From: Pyricularia pennisetigena
Taxonomy: Eukaryota > Ascomycota > Sordariomycetes > Magnaporthales > Pyriculariaceae
Reading direction: 5' to 3'
Length of the DNA: 64,000 nucleotides
Assembly (NCBI RefSeq): GCF_004337985.1
Contig: NC_043743.1
Location: forward strand, 3,208,543-3,272,542
Part shown: positions 44,254 through 57,202 of the stretch, piece by piece
Layout of the letters: every line of letters begins with the position of its first letter
Position numbering within the stretch: position 1 is the stretch's first letter
Translations under genes and position numbers: made by a program
Notes under the pieces: generated by a model
The model's input: only the letters and a program-made list of their open reading frames with translations
What the model was told of the DNA's origin: nothing
Databases searched by the model: none

Positions 44254-45713
44254 ATTGGCTGTGATAAGAAGGAGTATGTAGCTTGGGGTCTCTGCGCACT
44301 TGATATCTTTGAAATCTTGTTGGTGCTGGAAAAGCAAGACAAGCTTTTGAAGTTGAAGAACAGTTGCGTGGTTTATATAGTCATTTCTTTCTTAGTGAAA
44401 GACGCATACAATGTCTGTAGTTGTCCTGTCATGATATCTCTCCCACAATAGAGCGTATTGACATTCTCCTAACAAACAATCATCTGGCCAATCATTGGTC
44501 AGTAGAATATGGAGTGAGAGAGCAGGCTTTTGGGTTTTCGGTTCAATTCTATGCACCTTTCCGCTTTTGGCCTCCGCAACACCACGATATGCACCTTTCA
44601 GCTCTCAGCTCTCTGATATTTATATTAAAAGAACCAAAACAATCGACTTGCCGTCATATAATACAACATTCTCCTGCGTCTTTGATAACTTTTGCACCCG
44701 TCGGCCACCACGACGTAGTATTTCAACTCGCTCGTGGCAGCTGATGAGTCGGCCTAAAGTCTGGGCATAAGCGTTTTGTGTTACCATAGATATGCACCGG
44801 AGAAACGGAAGGATGCTCGCTCGATGAAGGTTGAAGGCTGGGACAAGGAGCATGTGCCAAGAACCAATGGATGCAGCCCTAGTATATAGGCAATGGGTGT
44901 GGTGACTATTATCCTATAACTTGAGCCACACGCCCCCCATGTAAACGATAACGAACCATCCGGTTCAAAGAAGACGGCTGAGGTAGAAATTACCAATGTA
45001 GGAAATTTAGCAGACAAAGGTTTGACATGCTTGAGTACCGGGTACGTCTCAATAATGGTCGGAGGCCTACTTTGGTGGCTCTAATCGTATAGTCACTTAT
45101 TTTCTCAGTATGTGGCATCGTCTTCTCTGGCCTTTGGTAACAAGTAGAAGAGTACTCCTATTAGGTAAATTTATCGGTTTGTCTTGTTTAGACTGGAGGC
45201 TTCAGCTCCTGAAAGGTCGCTTGCTACCGAGACCAGAAGTGCGGGTTAGGGTAAGTGGACTGGCCCTTTTGCCTTGCATTCTTTCCCATTTAGGCATGAC
45301 GACCATCATCCTCCAGTGACACTTGGCAAACATGGATGCCAGCACGTGTTTGCGATTGTACTCTATTTTAGCACCTTCCCACAGCCGAGAATGCTAGCGC
45401 ATTTTAGCGCGTTTCCTTTGCGCAACTGACGCCAATTCCTGTTGGCAATAGCAGCCATTTACGTCATGACCGTTTTGCACAATTTTGTGTCCCTCGAAGC
45501 TGCAGCGTCACCACACACATGCCTTTCGCTCACGATTCAAAGCTGCATCTTCTAGATTCTATCCCCTTTATTGGCACAAGATTCCCAAGTTTTTTGAATA
45601 TCAAATTTCTGTACAGGACTCAGAAAAAAAAAAAAAAAAATAAAGTGCACGCTGCACTGCCCTTAACCAATTGCTAACACCAGGTCCCAGGCTAGCTCTT
45701 GTCAGGTATCGCC
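44254..45713. other. Divergent intergenic region
   Basis: Two promoters face apart here, those of the small secreted protein (-) and the DUF3292 gene (+). An A run (45627-45641) lies about 75 bases before the DUF3292 start. No other gene is supported. Confidence 0.55.
44371..44380 (-). promoter_or_regulatory. TATA box of the small secreted protein gene
   Basis: The minus strand reads CTATATAAAC about 120 bases upstream of the start at 44253, a good match to a TATA element at a usual distance. Confidence 0.5.
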
Positions 45714-48158
45714 ATGGACTCAGAAACTAAACCTTCTGTCCGCCCGGGTGAAATACCCGCCAGCGCCGATGCGATCCCCGCTGCCGGCGACCAAGAACAA
45801 GGAACCGGCATCGCGGATCTTCTACCACTGCCGGCCAACACCCAACCGGTGACGGACCCCACCCGTAAAGAAACCTCAAACACCCTACAGAGCGATGTGA
45901 CTTTGTCTCACGCTCTTGCATCAACAGATAAAGACAACCACGCCACCAATGGGGTGCTCGAGCTGAACCATGGCCGCGCCGAGGCGGCAGATTTGGGATG
46001 GCACGAAAAGAAGCAGAACATTGCAGAACCGCTGATCGGAGGTCTGTCCAACGAAGAGCTCTGGATTCTAGTTAGGCGATTCAACAAGGTATGATGGACT
46101 CGCATAGCCCGTCCGAATGTCTATGATTTGTTTCGTCTAACACAATCTGCAGCAAATGTACCATGTCAAAGCATCGCCTTACCCAGTGGCTGGAAATCTT
46201 GACTTGAACTTTGCAGAGGAAGAGGAGTTCTCGCCCGACAAGTTCCGGGCAAAGCTGGAGCGACTTTACACTACCGTGATTGTTGGACTTCTCGCGACCG
46301 TCAAACATATTGCCCGTCTTCGATCTTGGAGGGAGTCTAGGCGGACTGCATGTTTCTGTGCTGTAGGTGGATGTCTTCATCTGATCATTCTTTTTTTTTT
46401 CTTCCTCTGAATCTTCTGCTAATTACAATTTTCCAGGCCTACATCTTCGCATGGACCTTCGACTGCCTTATTTTCCTCTTGTCGGCTACTCTTCTCACCC
46501 TGATTGTATATGCTCCATCCCGAGCCTTTCTCTTCCCCCCAGCCCCCATGTCACTCGTCAGCAGCAAACACGGCGGTGTGCAGAAGCCCAAATCTGGTGT
46601 CCTGGGAAGCCATGACAGCGCAACAGGAGCGCCAGAGAACCACAAGGGCGAGGCTGTTGAACAGGAAGCAAGCAACTTTGTCAACGGGATGACTTCTGTC
46701 GCCCTCAGCAGTGCTGTTGGAAAGCATCCGCAAGACGAGGCGGATGGCGAAGACGGCGCACTCGACTCGGCTGGCGGACCAGACCCTACCACCATCGCTG
46801 TCGGTACGGCCGATGCGAGGGAGAAGGCTCAGGGCAAACAGACTGATGCCAAAAAAGACAAGACAAAGGTCCCCATGGAGACGGCCATGTGGACAAAGAT
46901 GCGCCCCATCATGCACGCTATCACCGAGGTGACTGACACCTGGGAGCGATTTGCCAAGTAGGTCTTGATACCACGCACACGATCACCAAAGAAAATACTA
47001 TGGCTGACCATTCATCTCTAGCGCGCTTTCACCGACTCGCCCTTTTCCTCAAGAGACTGCTCGTCTTCGCCTCGGAACTCTTGTTCTCCCAGTGGTTGCT
47101 GCATCTCTGTTTGTATCCTCATACGTTTTTGTAAAAGCAGTCACTGCTGGCATTGGTTTTGTCTTCTTCGGGGAGCCCATTATTACCCGCGGACTGAACT
47201 GGTTGAACAGAAAAGTGCCCAACTGGCAGAAAATCTTGGAGTTGCGAAAGTAAGCTACCATGTCTTGTTCCAGCCACGCTACTACGGCTTCTCCCGTCGA
47301 AACAAGACCCGCACACACTTTCCCTTTGCTAACGATCATGAACACAGCACCGCACTCAAGGGCGTCCCGACCAATGCTCAGCTCACAATCACGCTTCTTC
47401 GGATTGGCGAAAACAACAAAGCACCCGTTCCACCGCCTCCTAGAATTACCGATGGACCCCCTGATCAGCCCGCTCACGTTACCGAGGAACACCTCCGGGC
47501 CACTGGAGCGGAGCCTCCCCTCAATGCCACTGCGGAGGAACTAGATGAAGCCATGGCCCACGATCCGCGCACCAAGTACGAGACGGACGGTACAGACATT
47601 GAAGCCTCCAAGTCGAGCAAACACGGCAAGGTGGGCAGCAAGATCATGGGCCTTTTCAAGGGAACCTCCAAAGGCGGTGTCAAGACGGCAATCGGTACAG
47701 ACACGATGCGAGCAAAGGTCCTCGGCTCACATCCTGCCAAGGAGAGACTGGGTGTTGTGCCGCCCAAGAAGGGAGAGACGGACATCAAGACAGGTCCTGT
47801 CGAGTTCAAGGCCCGACACCAAGGCAGAAAGGGCCGCATATACATCAGTACGACGCCGGCCCTTGTCGGCTTTAGCACCAAAGAGTGCGACGGCGACGAT
47901 GGCCACAAGCCCGGTGACGACGTGGTGCACGCCGAGTGGAGCGTTGCCATTTCTGATATTGCAGAACTCAAGAAGTTTGGCGGGTATGGATGGAAGGCGA
48001 AGCTCATTGTGGGTTGGTCGCTCGAGCGAAAGGTTGAGGACGGGCTTGAGATTATCACGCACAGTGGCAAGAGCTACAAGGTTACGGCGTGTCCGCTACG
48101 TGATGAGCTCTTTAACCGCCTTGTCGCCATGGGCGGCCAGAAGTGGGTTGCATGGTAG
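45714..48158 (+). CDS. DUF3292 family membrane-associated protein
   Basis: Exons 45714-46088, 46153-46362, 46437-46957, 47022-47249, 47348-48158 (714 aa). The model is supported by canonical splice sites and consistent phases. A disordered N-tail is followed by the conserved opening GGLSNEELWILVRRFNKQMYHVK and by membrane-like segments (AYIFAWTFDCLIFLLSATLLTLIVY near 200, LGTLVLPVVAASLFVSSYVFVKAVTAGIG near 410). After these come an acidic/basic linker and a C-terminal beta-rich domain with GRKGRIYISTTPALVGFST, AEWSVAISDIAELKK and a closing VAMGGQKWVAW. This layout is that of the fungal DUF3292 family; its function is unknown. The C-terminal part resembles a GRAM/PH-like membrane-binding fold in pattern only. 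The length is typical of the family. Confidence 0.88.
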
Positions 48159-49422
48159 ACTTGGTGAGCTATTCCAGATTCATTACCTGACCTTGTATGT
48201 TGATAGAACTATCAAAGAGTCCAGTCACATGTAGACGTAATTTCACAGAGCACGATTGCCCGAAATTGTGTTTTATCGGTATTTTTTTTTTTTTTTTTTT
48301 TTTTTTCTTGTTCCCAAATAAAGAAGCCGAATATGATAGCGGGCAAAAAGTATAATTCGTGGCATGATTACAGCAATTCGGGGGGCTTGGGCAAGAGACC
48401 GCGGCATTGGTGCCATGAGAAAAATGTAATTTGACGTGCCTAAACTCGTCGCCTATGTTGCGGTAATGTTAAGCTTTATGTGCTTGAGGTGATTCATCCA
48501 TTTCCCGAGTTTAAAAGCAACGACACGTCACTGGAGCTGCACCCCATTTAACTCGCAGCTGCATTTTGCACCCTCTGTGCAATAAGTCTTCTCGATATGA
48601 TTGTTATTGCAAGTGGCGATGGCAGCCGCATCATGGGTATTATGTCAAGGTGTGGCGTCGTCCCTGCAGTACATGTCCTGCAAAATACTGGCTTGCCTCA
48701 ATACATAGAACTTTCTGTTCTAGTCTATGGTTGTATACTTTAAATTTCAGTAGAGTATCGCCAGGCATAGCTTGGTTGAAATATCACTTATTCGAATGTA
48801 CTTTTTGGATGTGCTGGACTCATTAGTAGACTGGAAACTGTATTTTTTCTGCATGTTTGGCAACTACTGCTAGGTGATGTTGAGTTCTGCACCGCAGCAA
48901 CTTACATTAACCAGGCATGCTTCCTGCCAACTTCTTGCATCGCTGCCATATGAGCCTGCATTGTGAGGGTCCTGCACTTCTGCACTTCTGCACTCATGCA
49001 AGAACATGTAAGTTTTTTATTCTGAAATTCTGGCTCCCAGCTTCCAAAATGATGTATATAATGAAGACTTCCCTCCCACCATTGGGACTTGGAATCTTTA
49101 CTTCCTTTTCTGGTCAAAGACATGACTATCTACTATATCCATCATACGCATCATACCTTCCATACCAACTCCCTGCCACTCAAGGTACGTACAGAAGCAT
49201 AAAGCATATATTCCGGTATCTCCATCACCATCAACACTTGCTTTTCCATCCTCCTCTCCCAACTATAGTCTATATTGTTTTTGAAAATATCTTGTACTGC
49301 AAAGACACGCGCACCCATTATCGCCCCCTCATTTGCATTCTCATTATGTCTTTCAAACAGCTCTGCACATTTCTATTCGCAGACCTCACCACTGACAAGC
49401 CATACGAACAACAGAAGTCACA
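48159..49422. other. Intergenic, 1.26 kb
   Basis: It contains a T run (48282-48306) and a short triplication of 'tgcacttctg' type sequence at 48973-48994. No coding features are supported. Confidence 0.5.
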
Positions 49423-50411
49423 ATGTCTTTTCCTGCTCGCGTACCACGGGGTGCCGGGCGCCAACCCAATCGCCGTCCCAGGCAACCTAGCACCTGGGTC
49501 GAGGGTGACATAGCCTTTCTCATGCCATACACCGCGAGGAAGAGCGAATACGACGCTCTCCCCGTGCAAGTACCCGAGAAGGCTACCTGTCACCCGGTAA
49601 TCATTCTCAAAGTGTGCAGCACCGGCTCAGTAAGTTGAATTTGTTCCTGTTTCAAGATGACTGGGCACCAGCACTCATGGTGAATAAACCATGTCACGCA
49701 AGCAAGACCCAAACTGACGGTCAACCTCTTCTCCAGCACTACGTGGTGACGACCGTCTCGGCATACGGCGTCGATCCGAACGGAGGGCCCGCGCCCTGGA
49801 CCCAGCACGCGCACCGGTACAAGTCGGCTCACGATTTCCGCTCCTTTACCGGGACGGAATCATACGTCGACGCCAGCGGTCGCCGGAAAACTCGGGCGCT
49901 CCTCAACCTGGGGCCCGGCATGCAGATGCCGAAACCAAAGACGAGCTGGGTGTATGCCCGAACGGCGTTTTTGGTGCCGGCCGCGGTGCTGGGCGTGTTC
50001 AACAAGTCGCCGACGCAGCTGCGCATGACGACGGCCAGCCTGGACGACCTGCGCGCGCACATGGCGCAGTGCTCGTCGGGCACGAGTGGATATCGGAGCT
50101 CGGTCGACGTGAGCAGCGGCCGTATCAACTGTGCGTGCTGCGGGGCTGGAGCATCGCGCCCGGCCCAGCAGTCGCGTGCTGTTCCTGCGCTGGGTCTCGT
50201 CGGCTCCGTCCTGGCCGTTGGTGCTGCTGTTGCTGCTGGCAGCCCGAGTCCCGCGTCTGCGCCCGGTCCCGTCCGCCCCTTGGCGCCGGCCAACGCTCCC
50301 ACCGGCCCAAGATCTTCCTGCCCCCCGCCTGCTGCGGTGCCCGTCGCGCCCGCTCCGACACCAGCGGCTCAGGCACCGAGAACGTGGGCTGCGATCGCCG
50401 CGCGTGCATGA
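49423..50411 (+). CDS. Uncharacterised fungal protein
   Basis: Exons 49423-49629 and 49737-50411 (293 aa); the intron is GTAAGT..CTGAC..CCAG, phase 0. I do not recognise the family. The N-terminus is Arg/Pro-rich, then TWVEGDIAFLMPYTARKSEYDALPV and CHPVIILK, a pattern that looks like a compact beta domain. The middle has LNLGPGMQMPKPKTSWVY and FLVPAAVLGVFNKSPTQLRM. The last 100 residues are low-complexity Ala/Pro/Gly, with a small Cys cluster CACCGAG at about 228. There is no signal peptide and no clear membrane span. Codon use is GC3-rich, like the neighbouring real genes, which supports it being expressed. It could be a lineage-specific cytosolic or nuclear protein. Confidence 0.65.
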
Positions 50412-51779
50412 GGTGGTGAGGTGGCTTGTCTTGCGTGTTCCTCCTTTCCCCGCCTCCCGGATCCCCTCATCCCTCCCCGACGTTGTGTTTGGATGCTGGT
50501 TTAGCGACGGCCCATACGCTGGTGACTGGCTGTCTGCTGGCGGTAGTCTCAAGCACGGAGGAGCAGATTTGCCACAGCTGTTGCCGCGTTTGGCTTATAT
50601 TTCTCCAGGATTGGCAACACTCGACCTCGCCAGCGTGAAAGCTGTCTCGACAGCTGGTTGTTCCCGTCAGCAAGTCTAACATCGCGCTCGCAGCCTCGGC
50701 CTTTCCCTGGACCCGCGATGGGCCAGCCAAGCATCCACATAGCACGACTGGACAGCGGCATGCAGCGTCCTGCCCCCGGAGCGTTCTGTGAGCCGTGCAG
50801 AATTTGGCAAGCAGCCGTGTCGCGACTTTCCGAGGGGCTGAGCTTCCGAAGAAGCCCCAGAGCCGCAGGTACACAGCCCTGCTTGGTCAAGCGTGGATAT
50901 TAGCAAGAGGAGGGATGGTTGGAATTTGTTCACGGGGACTGTGTTTTCTATTTTTGTTTTCTTTTTTTGGGGTTTATTTCTTTTGTGACGGTGATTTCTC
51001 TTTTTGGGCTTTTTTTGGATACCTTGTGCTTATATATTGGAGTTTGTCTTTTTCTGGAAGCTTGGCGTTCCTGGTTGGTATTTTTGAATTCATGAATAAA
51101 ATCAAGATTTGATTTAAAATTTTGGCCCTCTGTGACATTTGTCCACCTCGTGATTATGTCCATCCATCCTGCGCATGCTTATTTGAAAAATCACTACGCT
51201 TACTAGTTTAAAAATCGACAAGAGAAAACTTGCCCACCGTGCACCCTTGTCTGCGTTCAGGTCCAGCGCATGGTGCCAATGAGTCCCTTGCCTTTCCTCG
51301 GGCTTTGCCGCCGCACACTCATGGACGGAGAAAGGAGATGAAAACCACAAGCATCTTGCAGTGAATCAGAAAGACCGGAGCTTCCTCCTGTGGTGTTGTC
51401 ATCCTGCGACTAGACCAACCCCTTGCTGCAGGCAAACGAACCAGTCCAGGGCCCCGGTCTGGATTGGGGAGGGCAGGGGGTCTTCTGCTCTGCTTGACTG
51501 TTTGCCCCGGATGTTGTACCGATTTGGCTGAAATCCGACCATGAATCAACCTGCCCTTCCGCTCAAATCAAACTGATCGAGCCGACGGGTGTCCGAAATC
51601 TCATTTTGTCAAGGTAAATATTTGGTCAAGCAAAGCCCAAATGGACGAACGGGGAGGCGAAAAGATGGCGAGTTGCTCCCACCCACGCAGCAAATTGACC
51701 ACCATCCCCCCCACCCTGAACCAGCCTTCACCGACGGATAGCTGCCAAACCTCTACTGTAAACTAGTCTAGCAAACCCT

Positions 51780-51817
<38 letters not shown>

Positions 51818-54453
51818 ATTTCATGCACCCACTGTATGCTATTTCCCATCGGCAAAGACGTTGCATTGGCAAGGGGGCCGGAGCAGATCTTGGTGGGTGG
51901 GATGTCGTGCACCCACACTTTTTGTTTTCTTTTTTCTTTTTTTTTTTTTTCTTCCCGATGAGAGCCTGTTGCGAGCCGCTGTCACCGCTCAATACGGAGA
52001 CTTTTTTTGGTCTTTTGACCGGCCACCAGGTTCGAGCTGTAGTTCCATGTTGGCGATCTGGTTGCAAGCTCCTCTCCGTCTATTTCACTGAGTGAGAAAA
52101 TACCAAAAACAAAAAAAACCGGGGTTTTCCGGGAAAAGTTCATCTTGATAACCCCCCTGCTCCATCGTACGATGCTTTTTTTCCTACTACAGATCTTTGC
52201 CCCCTCGGATTCCTATCCGAGTTAACCGAATGTTGGACAAGATAATTTTGAACTGGCCTCCAAAACAAAAACAGGCGATTGGTTTGTTGCCGTTCTCCGT
52301 TTGCCTGTTGGGTCTTGCACGGGAATCGTGGACAGCAAGGGCCCCACTTTTGTGCCGTAGTCTTAAAAGTTGACTTGTCAAGTATCATATCTGACCAAAG
52401 TCCAATATATTCAAAATGATTTCATGGATTTGGTGTTTTCACTCCCGCGATTCTGGAGACATATTTACGCATACAAAATGCACACGGAAGGTTTTGCAAC
52501 AATGAAGAAGAAAAAAAAATACCTGCTGGATCAACAATTTAGACATAAGCAATTTGTAGAATGTTTGACAATGGCGACGACTGACGTGACCATGCCCGAG
52601 AGCCGAACAGAGTCAACAGACCCCCGTGTCCGTTGCCAAAAAATTCAAACAGGTTATCGAATCAACAGTAATAAGACAGCCGGACCACCGATGAGGAATA
52701 AAAGTTGTTGATCCGGTCCCTGGATGTCTTTCGGCCTGCTGCCCGGATATTCCTCAGCGTCATTTCGGTCTTCGCGAAACATGTCGAGGTAACCGTCCCG
52801 GGGGTTCATTAGTCCAAACCTAGGGGCTCCCCGTAGTTTTTCTGGTGATATTCAAGACAAGATGGACAGACGGTGTTTGCTCAGGCGAGAATGCTGCATC
52901 ATCAAGCCTTGCTTACTCATACAATGGCAGCAAAAGATTGAGTGCTCGCTCCAAGCCGTTTGCTTCATCTTTGCTTTGTTTTTCCTACCCTCCTGCTTTT
53001 CCTCGTTTTCTTACTCGTCCTCCAGTTGTATCTCAGTTGTATCTCAGCTGTCATATTGTGTTGCTTTCTTCACAAGGGACACGTCCCTTCCGAATCTGTC
53101 CCGTCATCTTTTTGCGTCTGTTGCGTCAAGCTCTTTGACAAGCTTGACATCAGAACAAAGAATCTGTGTCGTTTTTTCATGCAAAGAACACCGCTTCTTG
53201 TCCTCTTCCCGTAAGCTGAGTATCTCCCTTCTCTCACAAGAATCCTGGCCGGTGGACTTTCTCCCTGAATTCAACAATATATGCGCCAGCCCGCTCAACC
53301 TTTCATCTCCAGTTTTTATGAGTTGAGAATATGGAGGGCCAGTGGATGGTCAAGCTTCCATGCGGTCGGCGAGGCCGGCTGCAGCTTGCAGCTGCATTGC
53401 TTTGATACTCTGCACAGCTGGTGTTGCGCAGATGTCTCTCTCTCCTCTTGGCCCAGCGGTCATTGTGCCCGGCATGGCCATCTTCAGGGGCACGTCTTCC
53501 CCCTCATCTTATTCGCGTCAAAAGCATATTACGTCGGCAGCATCTTCAGTTGCTAGCATAGACAGATATTGTTCGGAGATTGGTGCTTAGCTTTATCTGC
53601 TTCGACTAATGCCAACAAACTTGTCAGTCCCTCCAGCATTCGCCACTCAGAGGACAAGAAAATAAAAGACGGTGAGAACCTACTACGAGTCTGCAAGGCA
53701 ATGAACGACTGACTGACCTTTTCTCAGTAGCTCTCGCCCCATCAGCCCGATCAACCCGCGGCATCTTGCAGCCTATAGCTGGAACAGTGGGACTTATAAA
53801 GCACCCGGCCGTTCCCCGCACACCTCTAGAGCCCAACGCTGCCAGCTCCCACACCGCTCACCAAAGACGTCGTCGTTCCAGTTCTCCGGCATCAAAGGGC
53901 AAGGACTGGTGGCACAAGAGCAAAGCGGGGCGAGACGAACCGAGTGCTGAGACGGAGCAGCTGGACGAGGCAAAGACCCAACCGACTCCGGGGCCTTGGG
54001 CTTTCCGTGGGGGGGTGAAAGATTGCACTTTGGTCTTGGTGGCGGTGTAAAGGGGTGCGGAGAAGGGGCTGCTTTTGTGGGAGTGTTGTGCAAAGCAGGC
54101 AGGAGAAAAGAGAGACGTGGAACAATCGATATCGAATCGAAAGAAAAATCGGCATTCCCGCGCGGAGGAGCCCGAAGACGACGACAGGCGCTTCTGCTGC
54201 CCAACTAACATAATACGCACACGCACACATATATATAAAAGCTCACATGTATATATGGGCTCACGGGTTGAAAGACGACATGGGAATCTTGAAAGTCAGA
54301 GGAAACGAGAAAAAGAGGAAGCTGCCTTGGAGTGGCTTGGTTTTCGACAGCAAGGAAAAGTTGTCTCTCACCTGTCCTCAAAGGTTCCCGCCCTCTCCCA
54401 GGCTCGCATCAACCAGGACCCAGCAGGCAGAAGCCCATACAACAGTGCCGGCC
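50412..54453. other. Long intergenic region, 4 kb
   Basis: T-rich parts (50930-51060), a T34 run (51782-51815), a second T/C tract (51918-51953) and many short frames on both strands, none with a domain. One short plus frame (53360-53590) has a signal-like hydrophobic start but nothing else. The right end leads into the Myb-like gene, whose first exon is itself uncertain. Confidence 0.45.
51782..51815 (+). repeat. T34 homopolymer
   Basis: An uninterrupted T run in intergenic DNA. Confidence 0.9.
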
Positions 54454-56767
54454 ATGACGTCCTCTCATTTGAGGACCCCGCCCCCTGAGCAAATGTCGTC
54501 GCTGCCAGGCCCGTACTCGACCAATGGGGTTGTCAGATCTGCCGGGCGCGGTCAGCGCAAGAGCAAGAACGCGTCTTTGTCGAGCCGTAAACCGCGGCAC
54601 GTACCAGTGGTTGATATCAGACCCAAGCCGAGCAGAAAAAATTCAAACTCGCCGACAAAATCTCAGATTCTCACCACCAGCTTTCACCATCAGATCAAGC
54701 AAAATTTACCGCCAGCCTTTTTACCCAAATTCGAGCCCACTGTCTTCAACGATACGAGCTACGGTTTCGATCAAGCAATAGAAGGGAATTTTGATAGTCT
54801 TTACCTCTTGGAACCGGTGAGTCTCTTGATAAATTTCTGCTTTGTCTGGCCAACGGTTCACTTCCTTGTTTTGATTTCCAGCATCACGACCCCAAAATAT
54901 CCATCTCTTTGCGACGCTTCATCTTTTCTCTCCATCACAGATATTTCACAATCCAGAACTAGCATGCTGGACCTATTCGAGCCTACATCTTCCCGCATCC
55001 CACGTCATTCTAAAACATTTCAACTAACCCTGGAACCCTCCAAAAAAAAACCCCCCCGCCCAATGCAGATTCCCGCTTTCCTCCCGCACCACGAAACCCA
55101 CCTAGGGTATTATTACCCAAGCTCTGTAGAAGGAGACCTGGGCGGAATGCCACAGGATATGTCGACGTGGCAGCCGGAGCGTGCTGTGCCCGAAGCCGCG
55201 GCGCAGATGCCAGTGATGCCCAGCTACGGGCCCCCCGCCGAGAGTCCCTACGACTTTGAGCAGGACTACCAGCAGCAGCCACAGCATCAAGGCCCTGGGG
55301 CTGCCGAGTCATCAGCAGCAGGTCTTGAGGCCAGTGCTTGGCAAGATGCCATCTCCCGCTCTGGTCTGTTCGACCACACCCCGTTTGGGCCACAGCATTG
55401 GCCGACATACAACGCCGTCTCTGGCTTCACAGCCACCGGTGGGGCTGGCCTTGCCGGCCCCTTGAACTTCACCAGCTGGGCCCACCAGCAGCCCATGCCC
55501 GCCGCCAGCCTCTCGCACGCACAAGCCAGGACTCCCTCGCTGGCCAGCTTCGCCCACGAGGCTGCGCAAATCCAAACCCCTCCCGGGACGGCAACGACGC
55601 ACCACACCGTGTCGCCGAGAGACGTCTTCAACCACGACTTCCTCCCCCCGGCTCCGCTCCGAGCCAGCAGCCACCGGCTCACCAGCGAGGACGAGCCCAT
55701 GACCAACACCCCGCCGCTGGAGCAGTCGCGGCTTTACCGCCGCGGCCGCGGCCAGATAGACACGGCCCAGCAGCCTCAGATCCACCGCCCGCCGTCGACG
55801 TCTTCGTTCGCGAGCATGCTGCGGGCAAACGAGCGCCTCATGGAGGCGAGCGAGGACGGGAGCGTCAGCGACGCCAGCGCCAGCGCCGTTGGCGGCTTCG
55901 CCAGCAGCAACAACAGCAGCAGCAGGGAGTCTGCCCGTCGCCAACTGCCCAACGAGCCCCGGTCCAGCCGCGCTCGTTTTGCGTACCTGCCAAGTGACGA
56001 CCGGCCCGGTCGCGAGGAAGACGAGAACGATGACGACGACGATGACCAAGAGTCGCTTCTGCACCCGCACGCCACCACCAGACCCCGCACCTCGGCGCAG
56101 GCCGAGCAGACCACCGAGTCCTCGCAGCCAAGCCACGCCCAGGGCAGTGGACCGGCCGGCCCACCGACCGAGAACTTCCCGTCGGGACGCCTCCCGGCGG
56201 GCGCGTCGTCCGCGGTCGAGAACCTCTTCATCCACGAGATGAGGGAGGAAGGGCTGTCCTTCCGCGAGATCCAGGCCGCGGGGCCCTTTGTGCAGGCAGA
56301 GTCGACCCTGCGAGGCAGGTACCGGACCTACGTGACGGACAAGGCGCTGCGTCCACGCAAGGCCGAATGGACAGCTGCCGATGTGAGTTGCTTGCACCCC
56401 TTCTACTCTCCTTACAAGCTGCAAACATCGAGGCGATGCTATTCAGCAAGGGCAAATTTGTTTTCTGACCAATATTAACTCCTCCCCTCCCCATCGGTCT
56501 CAATAGGACGTTTTTCTCTGGGACGCGGTCCGCCACTACCGCCGCGTGGGCAGACACTCGCGGTCCGACCAGATCCCCTGGCAAAAGGTCCGAGACTACG
56601 TCTTCGAAGCCGGCGGCACGCACAAGTTCTGGTCGGCCAGCTGCCACAAGCGCTGGAAGATGCTGCGGGACCGGAAGCTCAGAGAACGGGTTGGGGGCGG
56701 TGGCGACGTTGGTGATCCAAAGGACACCAAGGCCGGGTACTCGCTGGATATTTACGGCAGTGAGTAA
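54454..56767 (+). CDS. Myb/SANT-like DNA-binding protein
   Basis: Preferred model: exons 54454-54816, 55069-56382, 56507-56767 (645 aa). The first intron (GTGAGT..CTAAC..GCAG) is 252 bases, a multiple of three, so an unspliced reading also stays open. An ATG at 55063 could start a 526-aa form, so the N-terminus is unsure. The middle is disordered and Gln/Pro/Ser/Ala-rich with an acidic run EEDENDDDDDDQE. The C-terminal 170 residues hold two helix-turn-helix-like segments. One is LFIHEMREEGLSFREIQ. The other is a SANT-like unit, EWTAADDVFLWDAVRHYRR ... IPWQKVRDYVFEAGG ... FWSASCHKRWKML, with the spaced Trp residues of Myb repeats. It is likely a nuclear transcription regulator; its targets are unknown. 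Confidence 0.75.
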
Positions 56768-57202
56768 AGGTGAAGGTTTTGTTTTTGTTTTTTCTGCACA
56801 AGGCTTTGCCGGAGCTCACTGAGGAGCAAATTTATTTGGGCGTTTTGGGATATTTTCGGCTTGGCTTGCTTGACGGCTTGTTGTTCTTGCGTTTACCACC
56901 GGTCTGCGTCGATTTTATTTACGACAGAGCCAATTTAGGAGTTTGCTTCTTCTGTTTTACGTTTAATACCTTACTCTGCCAACGACTAGCAAGATGATGG
57001 GTTTCCTGATTATGGAAATGAGGATTCTAGACGGCGAACTAGATTAGACCATTGACGCCCTGGGGACGGGTACACCCAGAGACTCAAGTATCTAATATAG
57101 CAGTCTAGTCTTGAACTATAGCATTAGCCGCGGTCAAGACTTGCACTATAGGAAAGATGACCGCCTCCCTAAATCCCACAGCCCAATATCCCCCATCTCC
57201 CT
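56768..57202. other. Convergent intergenic spacer
   Basis: This is the 3' side of the Myb-like gene (+) and of the Ap4A phosphorylase gene (-). It is T-rich near the Myb stop, and no gene is seen. Confidence 0.6.

Noticed and set aside
53360..53590. Short plus-strand frame with a signal-like start
   Set aside because: Hydrophobic start but no Cys pattern, no extension and no conservation that I can recognise; it is likely chance.
55312..56424. 370-codon minus-strand frame
   Set aside because: Antisense shadow of the GC-rich Myb-like exon; no conserved motif.
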